Below the pieces are notes generated by a model that made no database searches, was not told the origin of the DNA, and saw only the letters and a list, made by a program, of their open reading frames with translations. From Corynebacterium curieae (lineage in GTDB: Bacteria; Actinomycetota; Actinomycetes; Mycobacteriales; Mycobacteriaceae), in assembly GCF_027570035.1 (NCBI RefSeq), contig NZ_JAKMUU010000010.1:1-37825 (forward strand): a stretch of 37,825 bases of DNA. The letters are read 5' to 3'. The position numbers were made by a program, and so were the translations under genes. Positions 7,401 to 13,497 of the stretch are shown piece by piece; position 1 is the stretch's first letter; each line of letters opens with the position of its first letter.

Positions 7401-10400
7401 ATAGCGCGCTGGGTCTTGGGTGACCCAGCGGGAAAAGTGCTTTTCTAGTCCTTCCACCTTGGAACCGGCAAAGGCAGAAGCCTTGCGGTGGACGACTAGC
7501 GCATTTTCTCCGTAGCCTTTATCCAGCTTGGCGTATTTGGACATGTTGAGCTGCGGCGGGCGCATGTTCATGGTGTCTTCAATGAGCTTTGCTGCCGAGT
7601 AGACAGTGGCGTCGGCACCAGAGTGGGCGATACCAGCATGGCTGAAATCCTTAAACTCTTCATCATTGAAGTTGTATTGGCCATTTGCGTTAGCCGCGCG
7701 CACGCCCCATTTCAGATCGACTTCTTCTCGCGTGTGCCAATCCTTTGGCGTGCTGACAAACCATTCATCGGCGCGGTTGTTTACTGTGACTCGATTGTGC
7801 AGGCTGGCGGGAATATCCAAGGTGTCAATGATGAAATCGCGGTAGACATCATCAGGTATCCACGTCGCACCTAGACTCATCTTGATTCCGCTGGTGACCT
7901 TGTCCGGCAACGCTTCTTCCAAGCCTGCGACATTGGGAAGAAAGCGCGGATCGTTGTGCGCGACCTGGCGGGCAGTTTCCAGCTTGGGATAGATAGACCC
8001 AGAAAGGTACTTGGTTGCTGGAACCCACTCGTCAGGGCGGTGCGGGTGACGAAAAGCAACCTTATTTTCGGTCAGCTCGCGGGCAAGGGCGTCTTCGTCG
8101 GTATTTCCCAAAAGCTCTGCAAAGGTGGCAGTAGTCATGGGCAAGTTATGGTTTTGAGCGATAACTACCGCGTCCTGGGCCGAATCGGCACTGGTAGGAG
8201 TATCGATAGAGCGCAGTGGGTTAGTAGTAAACAGCGGGCCCTTGGTGGCCTGCTGGGTATCGTCATTGAAGTCTTCGAGTGCTAGAACAGCCGTGACATA
8301 CGGGTCGCGGCGCAGTGCGCCAGAAAGGTGCAGTTGCTTGCGCTGCTCGCGGGTGCTGGGCTGCTTGGCTTCGTCCCATAGCCGTGCGGTGACTTCCTCG
8401 GGTAGTTCCCCCTCGAAAGGGCGATCATCGACGGCGTTGTGCTTGCGCCACAGGTCAACCTTTTTCTCGAAGTCAGCCGAGATACGCTCTGGCGTCTTTT
8501 CCTTGGCAGCTTGGACAGTAAAGCGATTAAGCGGGCCGTAAGTGCTGGCGTAAGCGTCGTATTGAGTGTTAAGAACCTCGCGTAGTGCGGGAAGCTCGTC
8601 TTCTTGCCCCTCGCGGCAGGCTTCTAGGACTGCTTCGGTGGTATTGCGCAGGTCAACAATGGCTTTCCATTCCTGCTGGTATTTCTTAGCGCATTTGACG
8701 TCTTCCCATGCGGACTCGCCGCTGCCACCGATGGGATTAAGCTGCTGGAATTGCACGCTGCCGTCGTCATTGTCGATATAGCGCAATGCGCCCAAAGTAT
8801 CTTGAAGCTGTTCTCGGCGGGCCTCAATAAGGCCAGAGACGTCTAGTTGTTCGGCGTGGTTAATCGTTTCTGGACTAGCGGTAAGCCCCTGGCCGTTGGC
8901 GACAGCAGTAGAAATATCGCGGCGTAAAATATCGCCCAGCTGGTCTGCCACGTTGTCCGTATTGTCGCTGCGTACCTCTAGGGTTGGCCCGAACTGGGAA
9001 GAAACTTCCCTCCACGTACCGAGTACGTGGTCTGGATTATCTGCGAAGAACTTATTTATCGCACGGGTGGTATCGCCCACCGTAATGGACTGTTTCCGGC
9101 AGAATTCCTCGGTACGCGCACTAGGTTCCTGATTTTCGTCGCGGACACGGAAGACGAGAACATCAGTGCCTACTTCGGTGCCAGCAAAATCGGCAAAAGC
9201 ACCGTTTGAGCCGCCAGGCAGGCGCACGCCAGTGATGAAATCGGCGCGGTCAGTAAGTGCTTGCTGCACGCTGGTAGCCCCGCGCCCAGCCGAATCGGCA
9301 GAGTGCTGGGAGGTTAGAACAGCAACATAGCCACCTGGGGCGGTCAAGTCGATGGACTTGGAAATGAAGTAGTTGTGCGTGGATAGGCCCGCACGGTTGT
9401 GGTGCGGGTCGTAAGGTGCGGTCTGGGAGAAAGGAACATTGCCGATGGTGGCGACGAAGGAGTTATCGGCAATTGAGGTATCCGCGAAGTCTTCGCGACG
9501 AATCTGCGACTCGGGGTAGCGAGCATTAGCGATAAGCGCGCTCATAGGGTCGCGCTCAATGCCTACAACGTCTGCACCCTCGGGGGCCGCGTCAATAAAT
9601 CCACCTGCTCCAACTCCGGGTTCGAGCACCTTTCCCTCGGTATATCCTGCGGTGCGAAGGCTATCCCAGATGGTGGAAGTAAGGCTTGGGGGAGTGTAAT
9701 AGGCGGTAAGAATTGTGCGCCTAGCTGCCGTGTATTCGTCGTCGCTTAGTAGCTCGCGAAGACGCTGGCGGGCAGGTGCGTAGCGCTCGTTGTGTTCATC
9801 GAAGACCTGGGAGAAAGCACCCCAAGAGCGGTATTGTTCCAGCGCCTGGCGCTGGCTATCATCAAGACTGTCACCGTCTCGGTAGGCAATAGCCGCCTCA
9901 ATCGCGGCGATATTTGTCCAAACCGGATCTAGTTGAGCGTCATTGCGTGATTGACCTTCGCCTCGAAGGCGGGAAGAAGTGTCGAGTCCTGCTCGGTCGG
10001 GTACTCCTTGTTCTGATGGTCGCTGACTTGCAGTAGTGCCGTTGCCACCAGCAGCCACTTCGAGCTCTTCTCCGGCCACAGGCTCGCTGCTAGTTCGTTG
10101 AGTGCGTCGTTGTCGGGAAGGAGATTCCACTGAGTCATCCACAGATTCGGGGAGGTGAGAACCTGCAGGCTCGGTGGATTCATCTCGTCGTGGAGAAGAT
10201 TGTCCTCGATTACTTCCTGGGTGAGCGGGTCGAGCCACTCGCTGCGGACTTCCTCGCTCGCCTGCTGGTCGGCCAGATTCAGAAGCTGTCCCCGCGTTAG
10301 TGCGTCGACTGTCTGCTTGCCCGTCTTCTGCTTCCAACGGTCGGTGAGTATCTGCAGATTCCTCGCGGAGGTCTGCTCCCACTGACTCATCATTGCTTCG

Positions 10401-10547
10401 TAGGTCTCGGTCAACTCCGGCTCGCTTAGTTCGCGTCCTGCGTCCTGATAGGCCTGCTGGATTGTCGCTTTGTAGATCATTGGTGCTTTCTCCTAAGAAG
10501 TCGAAAAGGGAGATCTGATTGGGGTCTTCTTTCTTCTTCCTCGCCAT
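4452..10547 (-). CDS. DarB-like giant N6-adenine methyltransferase / SNF2-type helicase (putative anti-restriction)
   Basis: 2,031 aa. In order: QISLF at residues 11-15, resembling the sliding-clamp-binding motif QL(S/D)LF; a disordered Arg/Ser/Glu/Gly linker 20-206; a methyltransferase with EPGVGAGGF at 309-317 and GNVPF at 369-373; a helicase with VVGAGKT at 1106-1112, DEAH at 1274-1277, TGTPIAN near 1324 and LGTGANIQSRG...QQDGRFFRQGNQ at about 1583-1621; a coiled-coil C-terminal part; and a tail from 1981 ending in acidic residues and EL. This architecture matches large plasmid/phage helicase-methylases such as P1 DarB, which protects incoming DNA from type I restriction. The tail closely resembles that of the relaxase. 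It follows the small RHH gene by 27 bases; its own ribosome binding site is weak (GGGG). Anti-restriction is inference. Confidence 0.88.
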   Translation of the reverse strand: MARKKKEDPNQISLFDFLGESTNDLQSDNPAGLSGRRTRTKRAGVDRDLRSNDESVGADLREESADTHRPLEAEDGQADSRRTNAGTASESGRPAGERGSPQRVARPAHPGSNRGQSSPRRDESTEPAGSHLPESVDDSVESPSRQRRTQRTSSEPVAGEELEVAAGGNGTTASQRPSEQGVPDRAGLDTSSRLRGEGQSRNDAQLDPVWTNIAAIEAAIAYRDGDSLDDSQRQALEQYRSWGAFSQVFDEHNERYAPARQRLRELLSDDEYTAARRTILTAYYTPPSLTSTIWDSLRTAGYTEGKVLEPGVGAGGFIDAAPEGADVVGIERDPMSALIANARYPESQIRREDFADTSIADNSFVATIGNVPFSQTAPYDPHHNRAGLSTHNYFISKSIDLTAPGGYVAVLTSQHSADSAGRGATSVQQALTDRADFITGVRLPGGSNGAFADFAGTEVGTDVLVFRVRDENQEPSARTEEFCRKQSITVGDTTRAINKFFADNPDHVLGTWREVSSQFGPTLEVRSDNTDNVADQLGDILRRDISTAVANGQGLTASPETINHAEQLDVSGLIEARREQLQDTLGALRYIDNDDGSVQFQQLNPIGGSGESAWEDVKCAKKYQQEWKAIVDLRNTTEAVLEACREGQEDELPALREVLNTQYDAYASTYGPLNRFTVQAAKEKTPERISADFEKKVDLWRKHNAVDDRPFEGELPEEVTARLWDEAKQPSTREQRKQLHLSGALRRDPYVTAVLALEDFNDDTQQATKGPLFTTNPLRSIDTPTSADSAQDAVVIAQNHNLPMTTATFAELLGNTDEDALARELTENKVAFRHPHRPDEWVPATKYLSGSIYPKLETARQVAHNDPRFLPNVAGLEEALPDKVTSGIKMSLGATWIPDDVYRDFIIDTLDIPASLHNRVTVNNRADEWFVSTPKDWHTREEVDLKWGVRAANANGQYNFNDEEFKDFSHAGIAHSGADATVYSAAKLIEDTMNMRPPQLNMSKYAKLDKGYGENALVVHRKASAFAGSKVEGLEKHFSRWVTQDPARYERLVDVYNRTLNGVVAPSYDGSRREIAGISDRYKPYPYQLNAVERMLNEPGVLLNHVVGAGKTGSMLMGAMELKRLGVAKQPWMVVPNHLVEQVGIEAKQWFPGANMLVETRSGSSRKDDRQRLLAQAAANDWELVIVSMSSFGEMSMSADYLRDYRDSVLDEFERDLQEIQDNEVDEQTRRDNTRRIEQKRDKFEQSMNQKIDKISRGDTIPWDQTRGDYIIVDEAHNYKNLRRVSKLADLAEEGSDRATDLDVKLRYLRGEKGSDHPIATFATGTPIANSIAEIYTMLNYLRPDLLHEAGMHGVNSWAQNFTSKRSEIGFTAGNKIKPQTRIASYENLAELAQMCAPMADTITRDDIPRKLPSIKGGETTVVEFDVDQETKDLIQDLSWREDNQPDNPKIDNALKIMSDGKNATLSPELANLPPAQGVGRVHAVVQNVVREWQDNKDNEYTDQQGNISPNRGGLQLIFCDKGVPKPDGSFSMYEAIRDQLVEAGMDKDRIRFIHDWDNKRTQLFDDCNNGKVDVLIANTAKLGTGANIQSRGVAIHHVDVPWRPADLEQQDGRFFRQGNQNDEVARYTYVGRGTYDGHSWATIERKGRFTNQFWNADRSMRSIAPLEDNDLEAMAQNKAIATGNPDFVRKAELTKQVEKLEAAADEHTALAESNVLTRRQAQEGLARAQRRLDRTEGLVDQAEQWADTDSKERTWNINNSHQDSREEATSALINRLKEVKDSRSTDYQPVGTIAGISFAARFDAINGSVQVKSDFGQVGRDAIEKWVIDPTYAHSGITPEEIKNKQSGLLTQLENTVRSAPDRVDQTRADITNHQQTIDDIDQLGDPESFPQQDQLDSARKELNTVTQRLADFDASDAEVRRRQEYASRLASKGRSPGYSLELNPTGFMRDTGMICHPDSKPISHTAGDTALMDPPADPELHPEAQTSMDFLDGLGLGDETSNSPHSDGQEENSSQPLDEEQEDDNGNEL
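9929..10480 (-). CDS. Probable nested gene inside the DarB-like gene, unknown function
   Basis: A 183-codon frame lying wholly within the larger gene in another frame. Its ATG at 10480 is preceded by AGGAG (10494-10490) at 9 bases. It covers host residues 23-206, exactly the disordered low-complexity linker. Its own product looks like an ordinary folded protein: amphipathic helices, several Trp (for example MMSQWEQTSARNLQILTDRW near residues 30-49), no Cys, no low complexity. Over the first roughly 50 codons third positions are clearly richer in G/C in this frame than in the host frame, where neighbouring genes of this window also favour G/C. I recognise no family or motif. The alternative is a chance open frame, which the Shine-Dalgarno, composition and exact overlap argue against. 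Confidence 0.6.
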   Translation of the reverse strand: MIYKATIQQAYQDAGRELSEPELTETYEAMMSQWEQTSARNLQILTDRWKQKTGKQTVDALTRGQLLNLADQQASEEVRSEWLDPLTQEVIEDNLLHDEMNPPSLQVLTSPNLWMTQWNLLPDNDALNELAASLWPEKSSKWLLVATALLQVSDHQNKEYPTEQDSTLLPAFEAKVNHAMTLN

Positions 10548-10574
10548 GGCCCCGAATTCTATGGGGCTAAAAAC

Positions 10575-10745
10575 CTAGTGCGCTAGACCTTTTTTAACCA
10601 GACAGCGTTCTCCAAGGTATCTGGCAAGACTCTCAGAAATGGCCTGAACGATCAGCGCATTCATCGTTGTATGCTGACAGATAGCCATATGATGCAGCTC
10701 TTCTTTGAGGTGTGCATCAATACGAAAGGTGACTTTGGTATCCAT
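10575..10745 (-). CDS. Small ribbon-helix-helix DNA-binding protein (56 aa)
   Basis: Begins MDTKVTFRIDAHLKEELHHM and continues through AICQHTTMNALIVQAISESLARYLGE. A short N-terminal strand (KVTFRID) followed by two helices with a TTMNALIVQAI turn is the ribbon-helix-helix (Arc/MetJ/CopG) pattern, so it probably binds DNA as a dimer. The ATG at 10745 follows an excellent AGGAGGG at 6-7 bases. The stop lies 27 bases before the DarB-like gene, so the two probably form an operon and this may be its autorepressor. Relaxosome or partition roles are also possible for such proteins. Too short for default ORF calling but well supported. Confidence 0.8.
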   Translation of the reverse strand: MDTKVTFRIDAHLKEELHHMAICQHTTMNALIVQAISESLARYLGERCLVKKGLAH

Positions 10746-10850
10746 AAATGCCCTCCTAGCAGGGCTAAGTGTTACCTATATAAAATGGTTCAAGAAAACC
10801 TCGACAAAGCCAGCTTTATGGCCCGAGGTAGAAACGAGAATAGACAAAAA

Positions 10851-10891
10851 GCGCAAAAGGCGCAATACGCGCAGAACGCGCAGAGTGTGCC
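10851..10891 (+). promoter_or_regulatory. 9-bp-period GCGCA direct repeats upstream of the BldC-like gene (array A)
   Basis: GCGCA begins at 10851, 10860, 10869 and 10878, exactly 9 bases apart, and a degenerate fifth unit (GTGCC) lies at 10887. The last unit lies about 41-50 bases from the start of the regulator gene, close to the 42 bases in array B. Confidence 0.75.
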
Positions 10892-10901
10892 AATCGCGTG
10901 A

Positions 10902-10929
10902 TTGACGCCAGCTGGAGTGGATGTAATAT
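10902..10929 (+). promoter_or_regulatory. Probable promoter of the BldC-like regulator
   Basis: TTGACG (10902-10907) and TAATAT (10924-10929) are 16 bases apart. Transcription would start near 10936-10937, at the ATG at 10937, suggesting a leaderless mRNA. The -10 overlaps the alternative ATG at 10928, arguing against that start. The repeat array lies immediately upstream, a position suited to an activator or autoregulator. Confidence 0.5.
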
Positions 10930-10936
10930 GACCGAC

Positions 10937-11149
10937 ATGACTACAGGAGACGCTGAGCAGACCAACGAAGAAGTGTGGCTGACCTCGGGAGAAGCTGCAG
11001 AACTGCTTCCCAACGTCTCTCGACGTTCGGTGCAGGCGTGGGCCGCGTCCGGAAAAATTGACGGAGTTGTCCGCTTGCCGAGTGGTCGATACCGGATTCC
11101 AAAATCTTCCTTAGAAGAATTGCTCAACGGGATACCCCCGCAGGAGTAG
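10937..11149 (+). CDS. BldC/excisionase-like MerR-type helix-turn-helix regulator
   Basis: About 70 aa. The segment WLTSGEAAELLPNVSRRSVQ followed by AWAASGKIDGVVRLPSGRYRIPKSSLEELL is a MerR-superfamily winged HTH without effector domain, as in BldC and phage Xis/HTH_17 proteins: a recognition helix over SRRSVQAWAASGKI and a wing at LPSGRYRI. BldC is known to bind 9-10-bp-spaced direct repeats head to tail as a multimer. GCGCA repeats of 9-bp period precede this gene, the transfer operon and repA. I chose ATG 10937 because the likely -10 covers ATG 10928; the latter would have only a distant GGAG. It is a candidate master regulator of transfer and copy number, or an excision factor if the element integrates. 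Confidence 0.75.
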   Translation: MTTGDAEQTNEEVWLTSGEAAELLPNVSRRSVQAWAASGKIDGVVRLPSGRYRIPKSSLEELLNGIPPQE

Positions 11150-11187
11150 CGAAAGCTGTAGCTTTCTTGCCCGTTAGGGCTGGTCAG

Positions 11188-11222
11188 ACACCCCAGAATG
11201 TTCCATTCTGGGGTGTTTTTCT
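11188..11222 (+). terminator. Intrinsic terminator after the BldC-like gene
   Basis: ACACCCCAGAAT (11188-11199) pairs with ATTCTGGGGTGT (11205-11216) around GTTCC, followed by TTTTTCT. It separates the regulator from the transfer operon. A smaller hairpin (GAAAGC/GCTTTC) lies at 11151-11166. Confidence 0.9.
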
Positions 11223-11449
11223 GTAAAAAGCAGCAAAATGCGGACATATCATCAACTAATAAGAATGTTAACACCCGCCCCGAGATGGGGGTATTGGCCC
11301 GTTTTATTGCTGTGAATTAAATTCGGGAATTTCGGTAAATAAAGGAGAAAGTCCCAGTGCATAAAGGGAAAGTAAACGCATGTGAAAACCTTGGGGAAAG
11401 TTAAAAGGCAAAAATAATAAACAATTGCTGTTGGAATGGCACAGGGCTT
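11223..11449. other. AT-rich leader upstream of the transfer operon
   Basis: About 230 bases without a convincing gene, markedly more AT-rich than the flanks. A GTG at 11357 preceded by GGAG at 9 bases opens a 15-codon frame that could be a leader peptide but cannot be supported further. No clear -35/-10 pair stands out; the operon promoter is more likely near array B. Confidence 0.35.
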
Positions 11450-11467
11450 GCGCCACAATGGAGTGCG

Positions 11468-11499
11468 ACGCAGAACGCGCAGAACGCGCAGAACGCGCA
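11468..11499 (+). promoter_or_regulatory. 9-bp-period GCGCA direct repeats upstream of the transfer operon (array B)
   Basis: ACGCA at 11468 and GCGCA at 11477, 11486 and 11495, each within the repeat AACGCGCAG. A GCGCC at 11450 is in register 18 bases earlier. TGACG follows 15 bases after the last unit start, as it does (16 bases) in array A. The first transfer gene starts 42 bases after the last unit. Confidence 0.75.
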
Positions 11500-11536
11500 A
11501 AATGAGAAATGACGCACACATTGTAGAGAGGGACCA

Positions 11537-12646
11537 ATGGTCAATATCCGCACCGCTATTTCCACAAGCGCCGCCACGCTCGTCGCCTTGAGTGCTGTTA
11601 CTGGCGTAAGCGCTGCCTCGGCGCAGGCCGAGGAATCTACTGGTGCCCAGCCCGGCACGGATACCACCGCCTCCGATGATTCCGACGCACAAGCTGCAAG
11701 CGAAGCACAGCCTGGTACGGACACCGATAACAACTCCGCGGGCAACAACGGCGGGGAAGAAGAATCCGCCGCTGCCAATAACGCCCAGCCGGGAACCGAG
11801 ATCGACGCGCAGCTTCCTAACCAGTCCAATATTCCGGCTCAGCCAGCTAACAATGCGCAGCCAGGTACCGAGACTGCTCCGACTGCCTCCAACGAATCTC
11901 AGCCGGGCACCGAAGCTGAAACTCCGGCACCAAAGCCGGTGGAATCTGACAATGGCAACAACAACTCCGCAACCCCACAGTGGAGCGATGAAGTTATCTC
12001 CGAACAGCCGGCAGCAGAACCTGCCATTAACAATGAGCCGGTAGACATTGCTACCGAGCCGACTTACCAGCCTGCCGTCCACACCACTGAGCCAGCAGTA
12101 GAAGAACAGCCAATCGCCGACCAGCCTGCTGTGGTGCCACAAAACGGTGAGGCAGAAGACGCTAGTGAAGTAGAGGACATTCAGCCGGTAGAAGAAAATC
12201 ATCAGCCTGCCCCACAGGCCGTTGAATCGGCTCCTGTACAGCCAGAACAGCCGGAACAGCCAACACCAGCCTCGGCTCCTGTACCTAGCCAGCCGGAGCC
12301 TGCCCCAGCTGCGCCGGTAGAAACCAACGAAGTAGAAGGCGCGTCAGCGACCGTGAGTGCGCCAGGAATCACGGTTACCGCGCAGGGCACCGCCCAGCCC
12401 TTCGATGGCGATGTGACGATTTCTACCGCAGCCGGAGAAAACACCGTTGCGCTTCCAGCGAATGAGGTGGCCTTCATTCAGCAAGCAGGCCAAAACGCAG
12501 CGTCTACGCTGCCGGAGTACGCCCAGGAAAACCTCAATAACCTGCACAACGCGGTTATCGACCACGTGGAAAACCTGCCTACTTCCCAAAGCGGTGAACT
12601 GGGCGCAGTGTCGGCAGATATGACCATCGACCACAAGACCGTCTAA
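11537..12646 (+). CDS. Secreted Pro/Gln-rich repeat protein, first gene of the transfer operon
   Basis: 369 aa. A signal peptide is clear: basic start, hydrophobic stretch to about residue 27, and an Ala-x-Ala site (ASAQA) near 31. Mature residues 35-125 carry five (A/S)QPGT(D/E) repeats at about 38, 58, 84, 108 and 122, then a long Pro/Gln/Glu-rich stalk to about 275. A small C-terminal domain follows with strands (ATVSAPGITVTAQG, GDVTISTA) and helices. There is no LPxTG, lipobox or membrane anchor. The extended stalk suits a protein spanning the thick envelope, perhaps an adhesin or pilus-associated component, but no family is recognised. The ATG follows AGAGAGGG at short spacing. As the gene nearest the promoter it should be abundantly expressed. 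Confidence 0.8.
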   Translation: MVNIRTAISTSAATLVALSAVTGVSAASAQAEESTGAQPGTDTTASDDSDAQAASEAQPGTDTDNNSAGNNGGEEESAAANNAQPGTEIDAQLPNQSNIPAQPANNAQPGTETAPTASNESQPGTEAETPAPKPVESDNGNNNSATPQWSDEVISEQPAAEPAINNEPVDIATEPTYQPAVHTTEPAVEEQPIADQPAVVPQNGEAEDASEVEDIQPVEENHQPAPQAVESAPVQPEQPEQPTPASAPVPSQPEPAPAAPVETNEVEGASATVSAPGITVTAQGTAQPFDGDVTISTAAGENTVALPANEVAFIQQAGQNAASTLPEYAQENLNNLHNAVIDHVENLPTSQSGELGAVSADMTIDHKTV

Positions 12647-12683
12647 TTTGTCTGCGGCAACAGCCGAGAAATGAGGAATACCC

Positions 12684-13493
12684 ATGGACGACTGGCTTGA
12701 CGCACTAAACAACCAGGACAAGGACAAAAACTCTTCCAAGCCGGAGCTACGCGCCCTCGACGGGGCTAACGAGAGCACAAAAGCGGAAGAAGACGTAGCC
12801 GATAAGCAGCCGGAACAGCCTGTAGAGGAGAAACCGCAGCCAAAAAAGAAGCCGAAGGCTGTTAAAAAGCCCAAGCTATCTCGTCCGGCACGCAACGAGA
12901 ATGAAGAGAGCGCACCCTCTGAGCCGAAAAAGCGCGGATCTGCAGCGCCGATAGCACTCGGTGTAGCCGTACTCGCATTGGTAGCCATTGGCGCTGCAAC
13001 CTACCTGAACCAGGGGAGCGATTCGCCCGAGACGACCGAAGCACAGGGCGAAACCGAACAATCCTCGCCGGTTGCTGACCAAGTGGAGCAAAAGGGCCCG
13101 CAACCCATCTCTGATACTTCGAAAGAAGTCGCAGAGGTCGGAGATCGTTGCGGGGGAAACAATGACGTTGATGTCTCCCAGGAGGACTCACCGCGTGCAG
13201 CTATCGCCAAGTTTGAAAAGGCTTATTTTGATGCCGACGCCAATGGCGTCAAGGCGTCTTTGACCAAAGACAGCGAAATGCAAAAGCAGGACTGGATGAA
13301 GATTCTGCCCAAGGCTGCTCCCGAAGGTACGACCTGGTGCTTGACTATGCAGCCGTCCGAGGGAGATACGACCTCCGTAGAGCTAGAGGTCAAGCAACCC
13401 AAGGAAGACAAGCCAACTCTTTACAAGCAAAAAGTAACCGCCAAGGACAACCACGGAACGTGGGCTGTTCACTCCATTGGACGAGAGGACTAA
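12684..13493 (+). CDS. Single-pass membrane protein with NTF2/VirB8-like extracytoplasmic domain
   Basis: 269 aa. A charged, Lys/Pro/Glu-rich cytoplasmic N-terminus (1-91) is followed by one membrane helix (APIALGVAVLALVAIGAATYL, about 92-112), an acidic linker, and a C-terminal domain from about 150 (GDRCGG...SPRAAIAKFEKAYFDADANG...WCLTMQ...GTWAVHSI). The helix-rich start and strands of that domain resemble NTF2-like folds. In Gram-positive conjugation such bitopic proteins (TcpC, TraM) take the VirB8 scaffold role. Two cysteines (in GDRCGG and TWCL) may form a disulfide. It is followed by the cutinase-like gene after 4 bases, so the pair is probably translationally coupled. Confidence 0.75.
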   Translation: MDDWLDALNNQDKDKNSSKPELRALDGANESTKAEEDVADKQPEQPVEEKPQPKKKPKAVKKPKLSRPARNENEESAPSEPKKRGSAAPIALGVAVLALVAIGAATYLNQGSDSPETTEAQGETEQSSPVADQVEQKGPQPISDTSKEVAEVGDRCGGNNDVDVSQEDSPRAAIAKFEKAYFDADANGVKASLTKDSEMQKQDWMKILPKAAPEGTTWCLTMQPSEGDTTSVELEVKQPKEDKPTLYKQKVTAKDNHGTWAVHSIGRED

Positions 13494-13497
13494 GACG

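Noticed and set aside
10850..10890. CRISPR array or ordinary microsatellite
   Set aside because: Units are 9 bp with no spacers. The motif recurs at three promoters in fixed orientation, favouring regulatory sites.
11252..12202. 316-codon minus-strand frame rich in Gly, Val, Arg and Phe
   Set aside because: Antisense shadow of the QPGT/Pro-Gln-rich secreted protein. Composition mirrors its codons and there is no Shine-Dalgarno.
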